NCBI RefSeq assembly: GCF_900112825.1
Contig: NZ_FONE01000001.1
Span: 1-64,000 of the forward strand
Length of the DNA: 64,000 nt
Direction: 5' to 3'
Source: Nitrosomonas sp. Nm166
Lineage (GTDB): Bacteria; Pseudomonadota; Gammaproteobacteria; Burkholderiales; Nitrosomonadaceae
The notes under the pieces were generated by a model. The model saw nothing but the letters and a program-made list of their open reading frames with translations, did not search any database and was not told where the DNA came from. Both the position numbers and the translations under genes were made by a program. Of this stretch, positions 16,723 to 27,472 are shown one piece after another. How positions within the stretch are numbered: position 1 is the first letter of the stretch; each line of letters begins with the position of its first letter.

Positions 16723-19700
16723 ATGAGTTCGAATGAGGAGAATGTTATCAGCATCGAAGACTTCGAATTTTCAGCCCGGGCACTGAATACGCTCCATAAT
16801 GACCGCGATACGGAATTATTGCGCGCCGAGTTGTTCAGCATGGAGCAATTAAAACGTCATGGAGCGATACTCGCGAGTCAGTACAAGATCGATTCTCAAC
16901 CGGGACCGGATCAGTTATTGCCACGGCTAGCAGATAACGAACGCGTTCTGCTGGTGGTGTATGATCTCGTAGCTACCACAACCACGCCGGGACAGCGAAT
17001 TGTCCCGGCAGAAGCCTGGCTGCTCGATAACTTTTATCTCATTGAACAGCAAATCAGTCAGGCAAAACGAAATTTGCCTCGTGGATTCAGCCGTCAGCTA
17101 CCACGATTGATTGAAGGGCCATCCGTAGGTTTTCCCCGTGTCTATGATTTGGCATTGCAGCTGATCTCCCATATGGATGGCCGCATCGACAAGGAAAACA
17201 TTCTGCAATTCATCGGCGCATTTCAAACTGTTGAACCGTTAAAGCTGGGTGAATTGTGGGCGTTTCCGATCATGTTGCAACTCGCCTTATTAGAAAATCT
17301 TCGCCGGGTCGCCTTGCGTATCGCGCGTCGGCGCCAGGAATTTAATGAGGCTATCAACTGGGCGGATCGTATGCTGACAGCTGCTGAAAGAGAACCGAAA
17401 CAGCTTATTCAGTTATTGGCCGAGTTTGCCAGTGCCGATGTGCCCTTGACCGCACCATTTGTCGAGGAATTTTATGCTCGACTGCAAACGCAAGAGTCGG
17501 CGATGGCTTTCGTAATTACCTGGATCGAGCAGAAGCTTTCAGAGCAAGGGGCCACCGCAGCCCAGCTATCAGAAGCAGCCGGCCGGATCGCTGCAATGAA
17601 TCAGATTTCCATCGCCAACAGTATCGGCAGTCTAAGACTTATCGGCACGCTGGACTGGCGGGATTGTGTCGAAACACTCAGTATCCTCGAAGCGACATTA
17701 CGTGAAGACCCAGCAGGATTGCACAGCCGCCAGGATTTTGCTACCCGCGATCGCTATCGGCGTATTGTCGAAGAGATCGCGAGAGACAGCCACTCCCATG
17801 GTGAACCGGCAGTGGCTCGTGAAGCCATTACACTGGCACAGGCTGCCGCAGAACGATCGGGTATTGATGATCGCACCGCACATGTTGGATACTATCTGAT
17901 CGATCTGGGTCGGCCAATATTGGAACGCGCAGTCGGCTTCCGATTATCGTGGAAAAGTCGAATCTGCCGCGCGAGCCAGCATTGTAGTTTATTCCTTTAT
18001 CTTGGCCTCATTTTTCTGTTCACCGCATTGGCGACTTCAGTCATATTTTTTTCAATCGATGATCTCGGGCCGCAAGATTGGCGCTATTGGTTTTTTTTGA
18101 TGACTGGCATGATCAGTGCTTCAGCACTTGCAGTTTCGCTGGTAAATCTGCTGGCCACACTGGTTTTACCACCGCGCACATTGCCTCGACTGGATTTCTC
18201 TCACGGCATCCCTGCAGTTCATCGCACCATTGTAGTCGTACCTACTTTAGTCAGCAAACCTCAGGAGATTGATCATCTTCTGGAGGCTCTGGAGATCCGC
18301 TATCTCGGCAATCGCGACCCCAATCTGTTCTTCGCCTTGCTGACGGATTTTCGTGATGCGCCGGAACGTACACAACCGGAAGATGACGCTCTGCTTACCT
18401 ATGCCCGTGCTGCGATCGAGGAACTCAATGCTACTTACCGCGACGACCGGCCATGTATTTTTTATTGGCTTCATCGGCCACGGGTATGGAACGCGCACGA
18501 GCAGGTATGGATGGGGTATGAACGCAAGCGCGGCAAACTGGAGCAATTCAACGCTTTGCTGCGCGGTGGCCCGAAAACGGCATTCTCAGATATCATCGGA
18601 GACATATCCATTCTTGAATCGATCCAATATGTCATTACGCTGGATACCGATACACAACTTCCCCGCGATGCAGCGCATACCTTGATTGGTAACCTCGCTC
18701 ATACGCTCAACCGACCAGTATACGATGCTAAGCGAGGTCGCGTGGTTGCAGGTTATGCGATCCTGCAACCGCGCGTTTCGATTAGCCTGACCAGCGCCAC
18801 CCAGTCGCGGTTTACCAAATTATTCGCGGGTGAGTCAGGCATTGATCCCTATTCACGCGAGATATCCGATGTTTACCAGGATATTTTCGGTGAAGGATCG
18901 TTCATCGGTAAAGGTATTTACGATGTGAATGCCTTTCGGCAGGCCGTCGATGGACGTTTTCCAGAGAACCTGATTCTCAGTCATGACTTGCTGGAAGGCG
19001 GATATGCGCGTTCGGCATTGGTAACCGATGTCGATCTTATTGAAGAGCATCCTGCCAGCTATGCCATAGAGGCCAGCCGGCAGCACCGATGGATACGCGG
19101 CGACTGGCAATTGATCAGTTGGCTGCTTCCCTCCGTGCCCGGACCAGACTCGAATGGACTAAAAGCAAAGCGGCAACCCAACCCGCTCAGCGCCCTATCC
19201 ATTTGGAAAATATTTGACAACCTGCGACGCAGTCTTGTGCCTGTATCACTACTAGCCTTGCTGGCAGGGGGCTGGTTATTCGGTCCAGAACCGGCATGGT
19301 TCTGGTTCCTGCTCGTCGCAGGCGTGCTGTTCCTGCCTATTCTGCTGAGAACCACGATCGAATTCATTCGTAAACCGGATGAACGAGATTGGCTGGTACA
19401 CGCGAATTTAACCAGCAAATCTACCGGCCGCCCTCTTGCACTTGCTTTGTTAACGTTGATCATGTTGCCCTACGACACGCTGATCAGCCTGGGCGCGATT
19501 CTGAGCTCAGGATTACGTATGCAGTTCACGCGGAGAGGTTTAATGTTGTGGCATTTACCTTCCTATGCGCACCGCAATAAGTGTAGTACATTGGCTGATT
19601 TTACCAAGGAGATGTGGATCGGCCCCGCATCGGCAATAGTGATGGGCTTGGCATTGCAGAGCAGCCGGTCAGCGGAATTTCTTTTTTATGCCCCTGTTTT

Positions 19701-22700
19701 GCTGGCTTGGTTCTTGTTACCCTTAGTCGCCTGGTGGATCAGCAAGCCACTGGTGTCCCCAGCCCCCGCACTCACTATCGATCAGCGTGTGTTTCTGCAT
19801 ATGGCCGCCCGGCAAACATGGCGTTACTTTGCGCAATTTGTTGGTCCACAAGATCATTGGCTGCCACCCGATAATTTTCAGGAGTATCCGGCTAAAATCC
19901 TCGCCACACGCACTTCTCCCACCAATATCGGCATGTCGTTACTGGCTAATCTGGCTGCATACGATTTTGGTTATATCCCTGCCGGCGAATTACTACGGTT
20001 GAGCCAGAATACCTTAGAAACCATGGAAAAAATGGAACGCCACCTCGGCCATTTTTACAACTGGTATGACACCCGTACGCTGAAACCTCTGCATCCGCAA
20101 TATGTCTCCTCAGTAGACAGCGGCAATCTTGTCGGTAGCTTGCTCACCTTGCAAGCGGGATTGGCCGAATTGAAGGATCAACCGATTCTATCAGTCAATA
20201 CATTCCAAGGATTGCAAGATACCATACGAGTGCTTTCCGAACAGGTATCGGAATCATCTAGCGGGGATCTTTCAAAGAAAATCAAAGCTCTCGAGGATCA
20301 TCTCCATGCACGTCTCTTCACCGGACCACCTCAGACATTGGCGGTGGCTGATAGCTGGCTCAATGAGATGCGCCGTATGAGCAAGGATATAGTTGCGCGG
20401 CTGCCTGCCAGTATCAATATCGAGAGTGAATTGTATTACTGGGCACAGGCGCTTGATCAGCAAATCAGTGCACTGCAGCAGGATCTTCGCGATCTGGTAC
20501 CTGAGCCGCAATCCTGCAACACGATTCCAACATTAGCGCAGCTGGCCGCAGACAGCACTACGAATAGAGAAACACCACTGCCGGCAGATGTCGCCCAAGG
20601 TGCGCTAGAGCGAATCAGAGTCATCGATACCTTGTCAGATCGTTGCCGCAAACTTGCAGTCATGGATTTTGAGTTTCTCTACGATACCTCGCGCGATTTA
20701 TTGGCCATTGGCTACGATGTCGGCGAACGTCGCCGTGATCAAGCCTGCTATGATCTGCTGGCATCCGAAGCGCGGCTGGCTAGTTTTCTACTTATCGCGC
20801 AAGGACAGATTCCGCAGAAACATTGGTTTGCGCTTGGCCGCTTACTAACCAGCCATGATAAAAATATCAGTCTGATTTCATGGAGCGGTTCAATGTTCGA
20901 ATATCTGATGCCGCGCTTGATCATGCCGAGCTATGAAAATACCTTACTGGAGCAAACCTGCAAGGCGGCAGTATCGCGTCAGATTGAATATGGTCGGCAA
21001 CGCGATGTACCGTGGGGAATTTCTGAATCCTGCTATAACACCACGGATGCGCACCAAATCTATCAATATCGCGCATTCGGCGTACCTGGGTTCGGCTTCA
21101 AACGAGGATTGGGAGATGATCTGGTCATCGCTCCCTATGCCAGCGCGTTGGCATTGACAGTCATGCCGCACGAAGCTTGCAGCAATTTGCAAATACTAGC
21201 TGCTACCGGTGTGCTTGGAGCCTATGGATTCTACGAAGCAGTCGATTACACACCTGCACGTGTGCCGCGCGGCAAGACTCGTGTCATTGTGCGCACTTTT
21301 ATGGCACATCATCAGGGTATGAGCCTGCTGGCTTTTGCGCATGTATTACTTAACCGTCCGATGCAGCGCCGTTTTATGTCAGATCCGCTGGCTCAGGCAA
21401 CCGAATTATTATTGCAGGAGCGTATACCGAAGAAGGGGCCTACATTACATCCTCATGCGGCGGAAGTAAGCGCTGCCGCGCGCCCGGCAGGCGCCGAAGC
21501 CGGCACGATCATGCGCGTATTCACCAACCCGAACACGCTGATACCGGAAGTACATCTGTTATCCAATGGACGGTACCACGTGATGGCAACCCATGCCGGC
21601 GGTGGTTATAGCCGTTGGCGTGATTTGGCCATTACCCGCTGGCGCGAGGATGCCACTTCCGATAGCTGGGGCACTTTCATTTACTTGCGTGACCGCGACT
21701 CTGGTCACTACTGGTCTACTGCACATCATCCCACGTTACGAAAAGCAGATCACTACGAAGCAATTTTTGTGCAGGCACGAGCAGAATACCGTCGCCGCGA
21801 CCATGCGATTGAAACACACACGGAGATCAGCGTTTCACCGGAAGACGACGTCGAGATCCGCCGTGTTACGCTCACTAACCAGTCTTCCCGTATCCGCCAT
21901 ATCGAGATAACGAGTTATGCGGAAGTGGTGCTGGCGCCGTTGAATTTCGATCTGGCGCATCGCGCTTTCAGCAACCTGTTCGTACAAACGGAAATTATCC
22001 ACGATCGGCAAGCGATCCTCTGCACGCGGCGGCCCCGCACTCCAGGAGAACAAATACCCTGGATGTTCCACTTGATAGCAGCACCAGGTGCAGTCATTGA
22101 TGAGACGTCTTATGAGACGGATCGTGCACAATTTATCGGACGAGGACGAACACCAGCCAATCCTGTGGTGTTCGATACTGAGCATTCACCAGACTTGTCG
22201 AATACGGATGGCTCGGTACTTGATCCGATCATGGCAATCCGCCGTACTATTACCTTATCGCCGGATGAGTCGGCCATCGTGCAGATTATCTCCGGTGTGG
22301 CGAGTACGCGCGAGGCAGTCCTGGCGTTGCTGGAGAATTACTGTGATCGTCACTTCGTCGATCGTGCTTTTGAGATGGCATGGTTTCAAAGCCAGGAAGT
22401 ACTGCACCACCTCAACGTTACCGAAGCCGATGCTCAGATCTATGGCCGCCTTGCCAGCTCCGTCATTTACAGCAATGCCTTACGGCGTACTGCTCCAGAT
22501 GTCATCGCGCGCAATCAGCTGGGTCAATCCGGATTGTGGCGCTTTGCTATCTCGGGGGATCTGCCGATTGTATTGCTACGCATCGGCAAGCTGGATCGTA
22601 TTGATCTGGTAAAACAAGTGCTGCAGGCGCACGCCTATTGGCGGCTGAAGGGACTGATTGTCGATTTGGTGATCATGAATGAAGATTTCTCAGGGTATCG

Positions 22701-25398
22701 CGCCGTTTTGCACGATCAGATCATCGGATTGATCAACGCGGGAACTGACGCTCAACTTATCGAGAAATCAGGCGGTGTTTTTGTGCGGCGTACGGAAGAA
22801 TTGACTGAAGATGAGCGAGTCTTACTCCAGACGGTCGCTCGTATTGTGTTCAGCGATACGACGGAAACATTAATCGAGCCATTGGAACGCCGCGTATCGG
22901 CTGAGCGCGTCTCGGATCTTCTGGAACCTGTATTACTGCCGGCCTCTGAATCAGTCAGCCCCTTACTGACGCGGGAACGCATTTTCTACAACAGTATGGG
23001 AGGTTTCACACCCGATGGGCGCGAGTATGTGATCACTCTGGAACCAGGCAAAACCACACCTGCACCATGGGTCAATGTAATCGCCAGCCCATACATCGGC
23101 ACGGTGATCAGTGAATGCGGTGGAGCGTATACCTGGGTGGAAAATGCCCATGAATTTCGCTTGACGCCTTGGCAGAATGATCCGCTTAGCGACAGCAGCG
23201 GCGAGACATTCTACATCCGCGATGAAGAAACGGGCGCATTCTGGTCACCCACACCCTTGCCGGCCAGAGGTCAATCCGGCTACGTATGCCGGCATGGATT
23301 TGGGTACAGCGTATTCGAGTATTACCAGACCGGTATCTCATCGGAATTGCGCACTTATGTTGCCATCGATGCATCAGTGAAGCTCGTGGTTATCAAGCTG
23401 CATAACCATTCGAAACGCTCACGGCAGTTGTCGCTGACTGGTTACTGGGAATGGGTGCTCGGGGAATGGCGGCATACTAATCTGATGCACATCGTCACTG
23501 AAATAGATCCGCATAGCCGAGCACTGTTTACTCGCAACGCTTACGGTCGCGAATTCGCCAAGCGAATCGTTTTTGTCAATGTCAGCGAACAGGAGCGCTC
23601 AGTAACCGGTAATCGGACTGAGTTCATTGGTCGTAACGGCTCGTTGGCCAGCCCTGCAGCCATGCGCCGCAAGCGCTTGTCAGGCAAGACGGGCGCGGGG
23701 CTTGATCCATGCGCCGCGATCCAGACCCAAATCGAGCTGGCCGCGGGACAAGAGCGTGAAATCGTATTTATACTCGGAGCAGCATATAGTGCTGATGAAG
23801 CACAGCAGCTCATCCAGCAATACGGCGGGCTCGCAGGTGCTCGGCAGGCATTAGAGGCTGTAGGAGAATACTGGAATCATGTTTTGGGTACAGTGCATGT
23901 TGAAACGCCTGATCCCGGTCTGAATATTTTGGCTAATGGCTGGCTAATCTACCAAACCTTATCCTGCCGGCTATGGGGCCGTAGCGGATACTATCAGTCA
24001 GGTGGCGCCTATGGCTTCCGGGATCAATTGCAAGACACCATGGCACTCATCCATACGGCGCCGTGGCTCGCCCGTGAACAGCTCATACGTTGCGCTGGAC
24101 GGCAGTTTCTACAAGGGGACGTGCAGCATTGGTGGCATCCTCCCAGTGGCCAAGGTGTACGCACACATTTCTCTGATGACTATCTGTGGTTACCATATGC
24201 AACCTGTCATTATGTACGGGCAATTGGTGATATTGGTGTACTCGACGAGCTGATCCATTTCCTGGAAGGCCGCGAATTGTATCCAGAAGAAGAGGCCTAC
24301 TATGACCAACCACAGCGTTCGATAGAGGCGGCCAGCCTGTATGAGCATTGCAAGCGCGCCATTGAACACGGTTTACGCTTTGGCGAACATCAATTGCCAC
24401 TGATGGGTTGCGGTGATTGGAACGATGGCATGAATCTTGTTGGTCGTAACGGTAAGGGCGAAAGCGTTTGGGTAGCGTGGTTCTTATATGCGAACCTGTG
24501 CTTATTTGCCGACTTGGCGCAAAGCCGAGAAGACCAAGCTTTTGCAGAAGTCTGCATGAAGCAGGCAAAGCAATTGCGCGACAATATTGAAATCAATGCT
24601 TGGGATGGTCACTGGTATCGACGAGCCTATTTCGATGATGGCACTCCCTTGGGTTCATCCGTCAATGATGAATGTCAAATTGATTCGATCAGTCAAAGCT
24701 GGGCCGTGATTTCTGGTGGCGGCGATCCAATACGCTCACGCCAAGCGATGGCTGCTGTAGATCAACGCCTGGTTCGGCGTGATGCGCAATTGATCCAGCT
24801 ATTCGACCCTCCCTTTGATCAATCAGAGCTTGAACCCGGGTATATCAAAGGCTATGTACCCGGCACCCGTGAAAATGGCGGTCAATATACGCATGCCGCG
24901 GTTTGGTCCACCATGGCATTTGCCATGTTAGGTAACCGTGAACATGCATGGGAATTATTCACCATGCTCAATCCCATTAATCATGGTCGTACACCTGCCG
25001 AAATTGAACGTTATAAAGTCGAACCGTACGTCATGTGTGCGGATATTTATGGGGCGTCACCCCATATCGGCCGAGGTGGCTGGACCTGGTACACGGGAGC
25101 AGCAGGTTGGATGTATCGCCTGATTGTAGAAACTCTACTCGGCTTGCAATTGGAGGTAGACCAGTTGCGCATCACGCCATGCATGCCGCCTCATTGGGAA
25201 TCGTACAACATCCGTTATCGCTTTTACGAGACTTTTTATCACATCACCGTGAAAGGCAATGGAGAAAAACAGATCCGGGTAATAGTGGATGGCACTCCCA
25301 TCACAAGAGTTGGTATTAATGAAACAGGACGACCACAAGGCATAATTCCTCTGGCAAACGACCATAGAGAGCATCATGTGGAGGTAAGTTTGAGCTAG
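16723..25398 (+). CDS. ndvB: Cyclic beta-1,2-glucan synthase, NdvB type
   Basis: The 2891-aa protein matches NdvB/Cgs, an inner-membrane enzyme that makes cyclic beta-1,2-glucan for the periplasm. An N-terminal soluble region is followed by membrane segments (about 425-490). Then comes a GT84 glycosyltransferase core with DTDTQLPRD (about 639) and QHRWIRGDW (about 787), and more membrane spans (about 840-990). A glycoamylase-like domain follows (VPWGISES about 1429, AHHQGMS about 1527), then a C-terminal GH94 phosphorylase-like module with catalytic Asp in GDWNDGM (about 2565), which controls ring size. The glucans aid osmotic adaptation and host interaction in rhizobia. It is the only gene of its unit and has no visible exporter (NdvA/ChvA) beside it. 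The whole frame is intact. Confidence 0.95.
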   Translation: MSSNEENVISIEDFEFSARALNTLHNDRDTELLRAELFSMEQLKRHGAILASQYKIDSQPGPDQLLPRLADNERVLLVVYDLVATTTTPGQRIVPAEAWLLDNFYLIEQQISQAKRNLPRGFSRQLPRLIEGPSVGFPRVYDLALQLISHMDGRIDKENILQFIGAFQTVEPLKLGELWAFPIMLQLALLENLRRVALRIARRRQEFNEAINWADRMLTAAEREPKQLIQLLAEFASADVPLTAPFVEEFYARLQTQESAMAFVITWIEQKLSEQGATAAQLSEAAGRIAAMNQISIANSIGSLRLIGTLDWRDCVETLSILEATLREDPAGLHSRQDFATRDRYRRIVEEIARDSHSHGEPAVAREAITLAQAAAERSGIDDRTAHVGYYLIDLGRPILERAVGFRLSWKSRICRASQHCSLFLYLGLIFLFTALATSVIFFSIDDLGPQDWRYWFFLMTGMISASALAVSLVNLLATLVLPPRTLPRLDFSHGIPAVHRTIVVVPTLVSKPQEIDHLLEALEIRYLGNRDPNLFFALLTDFRDAPERTQPEDDALLTYARAAIEELNATYRDDRPCIFYWLHRPRVWNAHEQVWMGYERKRGKLEQFNALLRGGPKTAFSDIIGDISILESIQYVITLDTDTQLPRDAAHTLIGNLAHTLNRPVYDAKRGRVVAGYAILQPRVSISLTSATQSRFTKLFAGESGIDPYSREISDVYQDIFGEGSFIGKGIYDVNAFRQAVDGRFPENLILSHDLLEGGYARSALVTDVDLIEEHPASYAIEASRQHRWIRGDWQLISWLLPSVPGPDSNGLKAKRQPNPLSALSIWKIFDNLRRSLVPVSLLALLAGGWLFGPEPAWFWFLLVAGVLFLPILLRTTIEFIRKPDERDWLVHANLTSKSTGRPLALALLTLIMLPYDTLISLGAILSSGLRMQFTRRGLMLWHLPSYAHRNKCSTLADFTKEMWIGPASAIVMGLALQSSRSAEFLFYAPVLLAWFLLPLVAWWISKPLVSPAPALTIDQRVFLHMAARQTWRYFAQFVGPQDHWLPPDNFQEYPAKILATRTSPTNIGMSLLANLAAYDFGYIPAGELLRLSQNTLETMEKMERHLGHFYNWYDTRTLKPLHPQYVSSVDSGNLVGSLLTLQAGLAELKDQPILSVNTFQGLQDTIRVLSEQVSESSSGDLSKKIKALEDHLHARLFTGPPQTLAVADSWLNEMRRMSKDIVARLPASINIESELYYWAQALDQQISALQQDLRDLVPEPQSCNTIPTLAQLAADSTTNRETPLPADVAQGALERIRVIDTLSDRCRKLAVMDFEFLYDTSRDLLAIGYDVGERRRDQACYDLLASEARLASFLLIAQGQIPQKHWFALGRLLTSHDKNISLISWSGSMFEYLMPRLIMPSYENTLLEQTCKAAVSRQIEYGRQRDVPWGISESCYNTTDAHQIYQYRAFGVPGFGFKRGLGDDLVIAPYASALALTVMPHEACSNLQILAATGVLGAYGFYEAVDYTPARVPRGKTRVIVRTFMAHHQGMSLLAFAHVLLNRPMQRRFMSDPLAQATELLLQERIPKKGPTLHPHAAEVSAAARPAGAEAGTIMRVFTNPNTLIPEVHLLSNGRYHVMATHAGGGYSRWRDLAITRWREDATSDSWGTFIYLRDRDSGHYWSTAHHPTLRKADHYEAIFVQARAEYRRRDHAIETHTEISVSPEDDVEIRRVTLTNQSSRIRHIEITSYAEVVLAPLNFDLAHRAFSNLFVQTEIIHDRQAILCTRRPRTPGEQIPWMFHLIAAPGAVIDETSYETDRAQFIGRGRTPANPVVFDTEHSPDLSNTDGSVLDPIMAIRRTITLSPDESAIVQIISGVASTREAVLALLENYCDRHFVDRAFEMAWFQSQEVLHHLNVTEADAQIYGRLASSVIYSNALRRTAPDVIARNQLGQSGLWRFAISGDLPIVLLRIGKLDRIDLVKQVLQAHAYWRLKGLIVDLVIMNEDFSGYRAVLHDQIIGLINAGTDAQLIEKSGGVFVRRTEELTEDERVLLQTVARIVFSDTTETLIEPLERRVSAERVSDLLEPVLLPASESVSPLLTRERIFYNSMGGFTPDGREYVITLEPGKTTPAPWVNVIASPYIGTVISECGGAYTWVENAHEFRLTPWQNDPLSDSSGETFYIRDEETGAFWSPTPLPARGQSGYVCRHGFGYSVFEYYQTGISSELRTYVAIDASVKLVVIKLHNHSKRSRQLSLTGYWEWVLGEWRHTNLMHIVTEIDPHSRALFTRNAYGREFAKRIVFVNVSEQERSVTGNRTEFIGRNGSLASPAAMRRKRLSGKTGAGLDPCAAIQTQIELAAGQEREIVFILGAAYSADEAQQLIQQYGGLAGARQALEAVGEYWNHVLGTVHVETPDPGLNILANGWLIYQTLSCRLWGRSGYYQSGGAYGFRDQLQDTMALIHTAPWLAREQLIRCAGRQFLQGDVQHWWHPPSGQGVRTHFSDDYLWLPYATCHYVRAIGDIGVLDELIHFLEGRELYPEEEAYYDQPQRSIEAASLYEHCKRAIEHGLRFGEHQLPLMGCGDWNDGMNLVGRNGKGESVWVAWFLYANLCLFADLAQSREDQAFAEVCMKQAKQLRDNIEINAWDGHWYRRAYFDDGTPLGSSVNDECQIDSISQSWAVISGGGDPIRSRQAMAAVDQRLVRRDAQLIQLFDPPFDQSELEPGYIKGYVPGTRENGGQYTHAAVWSTMAFAMLGNREHAWELFTMLNPINHGRTPAEIERYKVEPYVMCADIYGASPHIGRGGWTWYTGAAGWMYRLIVETLLGLQLEVDQLRITPCMPPHWESYNIRYRFYETFYHITVKGNGEKQIRVIVDGTPITRVGINETGRPQGIIPLANDHREHHVEVSLS

Positions 25399-25553
25399 CT
25401 CTTCTCTGTTCCAATAAGTTAACTAACGAACAGATTTTATCTAATTTCATAGATATCATTATTTAAAGTAGCGAAAATCTTCTGTAGTTTTAGGCGCGAA
25501 GTTTAATCCCAAGAAATTAAAAATTCTTTGCCAATTTTTTGACGGAGTTTGAT

Positions 25554-25901
25554 ATGAAAGATGAAAATAACGAGAAAAGTGTTTACAGTCATCACGAGTT
25601 TGATATACGCCTGACGGGAGCTGGTAAATTGATTGGAAATGGAATTTGTAATCAAAATGGCGAAGACTTGGGCAATATTAAAGAAATTATGCTGGATCCA
25701 GCCAATGGCAAAGTGCGTTACGCGATTCTCTCCTTTGGCGGTATTTTCGGAATAGGAAATAAACTATTTGGAGTGCCCTGGAGCGCATTGAAGCTCGATG
25801 CAGAAAAAAAACATTTTGTACTCAATATGGATAAAGACCGGCTTAACTATATGCAGGGATTTGACAAAAATAACTGGCCAGATATTACGACGTGTTTTTG
25901 A
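25554..25901 (+). CDS. PRC-barrel domain protein, C-terminus altered by frameshift
   Basis: A PRC-barrel fold covers most of the 115 residues (GNGICNQNGEDLGNIKEIMLD, then KVRYAILSFGGIFGIGNKLFGVPW). I start at the ATG at 25554, preceded by GGAG, rather than at 25539. The stop falls after a T5 run (25895-25899). Removing one T would continue the frame as FEYPYYGATEQIIPLDEDW to a stop at 25969-25971, giving about 138 aa with the usual Tyr-rich end of this family. So the gene is either truncated or misread by one base. PRC-barrel proteins of this kind are often stress-induced and unassigned in function. Confidence 0.75.
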   Translation: MKDENNEKSVYSHHEFDIRLTGAGKLIGNGICNQNGEDLGNIKEIMLDPANGKVRYAILSFGGIFGIGNKLFGVPWSALKLDAEKKHFVLNMDKDRLNYMQGFDKNNWPDITTCF

Positions 25902-26094
25902 ATATCCTTATTATGGTGCGACAGAACAAATAATCCCACTGGACGAAGATTGGTTGTATGAGAAAGCATAAACACGCTTGTTCTAGCCAAAATTCATCAA
26001 AGATTCCAAATTTATGGAATTCACTTACTCGCTCTCTCATTAATTAACTATAATAAAAAATGTAGCACTTTGTACTTATTTCTTCTTTTGTGTG

Positions 26095-27201
26095 ATGTCG
26101 CGTTCAAAAATCAAAGTCGTCCGTATCGAGGAAAGCCAGCAGCAGGCATCTCTTTCACCTGCACAGAGAAAATTTAATGGCTTGATTCATAAGATCAATG
26201 CCCAGAAAAAACTATTGGTTACATGGCAGGAAACAATCCCACAATTTCAGCAGGAAATTGCCAGAAAACTGCTCCCATTGCGCGATATATTCTGCGAACA
26301 TCAAGCTGAGATAGTGGTGATGCTGGATACTTTGTACACAACACAGAAGTTCACCCATGAGCAGCAGGATAAGATAGCCTATCTGATCAGCAGTATATGT
26401 GAAGAGTTGATCAGCCAGCACGGACGTGAGGATTTGAAATCGCTGCATGATTATTACAGCGGGCAAAATTACGATGATGTAGCTCTGGAAAGGAATGAGA
26501 TAGCCAGTGAATTACTGAAGTCCATGTTCGAGCAGGAGTTCGGCGTTGAATTGGATGATGAGGAATTTGATTTTTCTGATCCTGAAGGAACGTCAGCACG
26601 TTTGGTGGAAAAAATGCAGGAGCAACAGGCTCAAGAATCCCGCCGCAAACGTAAGAAATCCGCCAAAAAATTGGCAGAGGAAGCTCGCAAGCAGGAAGAA
26701 GAAGCCAACATCAGCAAATCGATTCAAGCAGTTTACCGGCAATTGGTAGGCGCTTTACATCCTGACCGTGAGCCGGATCCAGTAGAACGCGAACGCAAAA
26801 CCGGCTTGATACAGAGAGTAACGGTAGCTTATGGAAAGAAAGATCTGCTGCAACTGCTGGAATTGCAATTGAGCGTCAAACAAATTGACCAGAACAAAAT
26901 TAACAACATTGCCGATGACTTACTGAAGCATTACAACAAAATCTTGCAAAGTCAATTGGAAGAGCTTCAACAAGAAGTGATGCAGACGGAACAGAGCATC
27001 AGGAAAATGATTGCGCTTGCACCATATGAGCGATTATCGCCTAAGCGGTTGTTTGCTTTGTTGCATGAAGATATCCACAGGTTACAGAATCAAATTAGTC
27101 GTATTCAGCATGATTTGATGCTGTTCAACGATGTTAAACAGTTCAAGTTGTGGCTCAAAGGCTACCGGATTCCTGAATCTGAGTTTAATCCGTTTTTCTG
27201 A
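26095..27201 (+). CDS. J-domain-like protein
   Basis: This 368-aa hydrophilic, mostly helical protein has a long coiled-coil and Lys/Glu-rich middle (about 165-205). It then has a short J-like domain with the HPD tripeptide at residues 222-224 (QLVGALHPDREPD, followed by RVTVAYGKKDLLQLLEL). A C-terminal helical region follows. HPD-containing proteins stimulate Hsp70 ATPase, so it may be a specialised DnaK co-chaperone. It lacks the Gly/Phe and zinc regions of DnaJ. GTG at 26092 is an alternative start one codon upstream. Confidence 0.7.
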   Translation: MSRSKIKVVRIEESQQQASLSPAQRKFNGLIHKINAQKKLLVTWQETIPQFQQEIARKLLPLRDIFCEHQAEIVVMLDTLYTTQKFTHEQQDKIAYLISSICEELISQHGREDLKSLHDYYSGQNYDDVALERNEIASELLKSMFEQEFGVELDDEEFDFSDPEGTSARLVEKMQEQQAQESRRKRKKSAKKLAEEARKQEEEANISKSIQAVYRQLVGALHPDREPDPVERERKTGLIQRVTVAYGKKDLLQLLELQLSVKQIDQNKINNIADDLLKHYNKILQSQLEELQQEVMQTEQSIRKMIALAPYERLSPKRLFALLHEDIHRLQNQISRIQHDLMLFNDVKQFKLWLKGYRIPESEFNPFF

Positions 27202-27472
27202 TCACTCCCAGCGCTGACCCAATCTTCACTTGCTAGCGAAATATTCGAGTCAGAAATAGGTTAGCATATACTTTCATACCGCTATGCAAAAATTGCTTTT
27301 CATTCAATATCACCCAGATTTAATCTTGCCAGACTATTACTATAATAATTCATATATTTTTTTCTCGAACCCTACAAATTTTATATCCGGTGATTGGAAG
27401 CATTGTTTAAATTAGCAGATAGCGCTATCCTGATAAGCAATATTAATTTTTATCAATAATATAATAAGACAT

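Noticed and set aside
22752-22982. Antisense frames within the glucan synthase gene
   Set aside because: They are shadows of a long, clearly coding frame with intact motifs and have no start signals.
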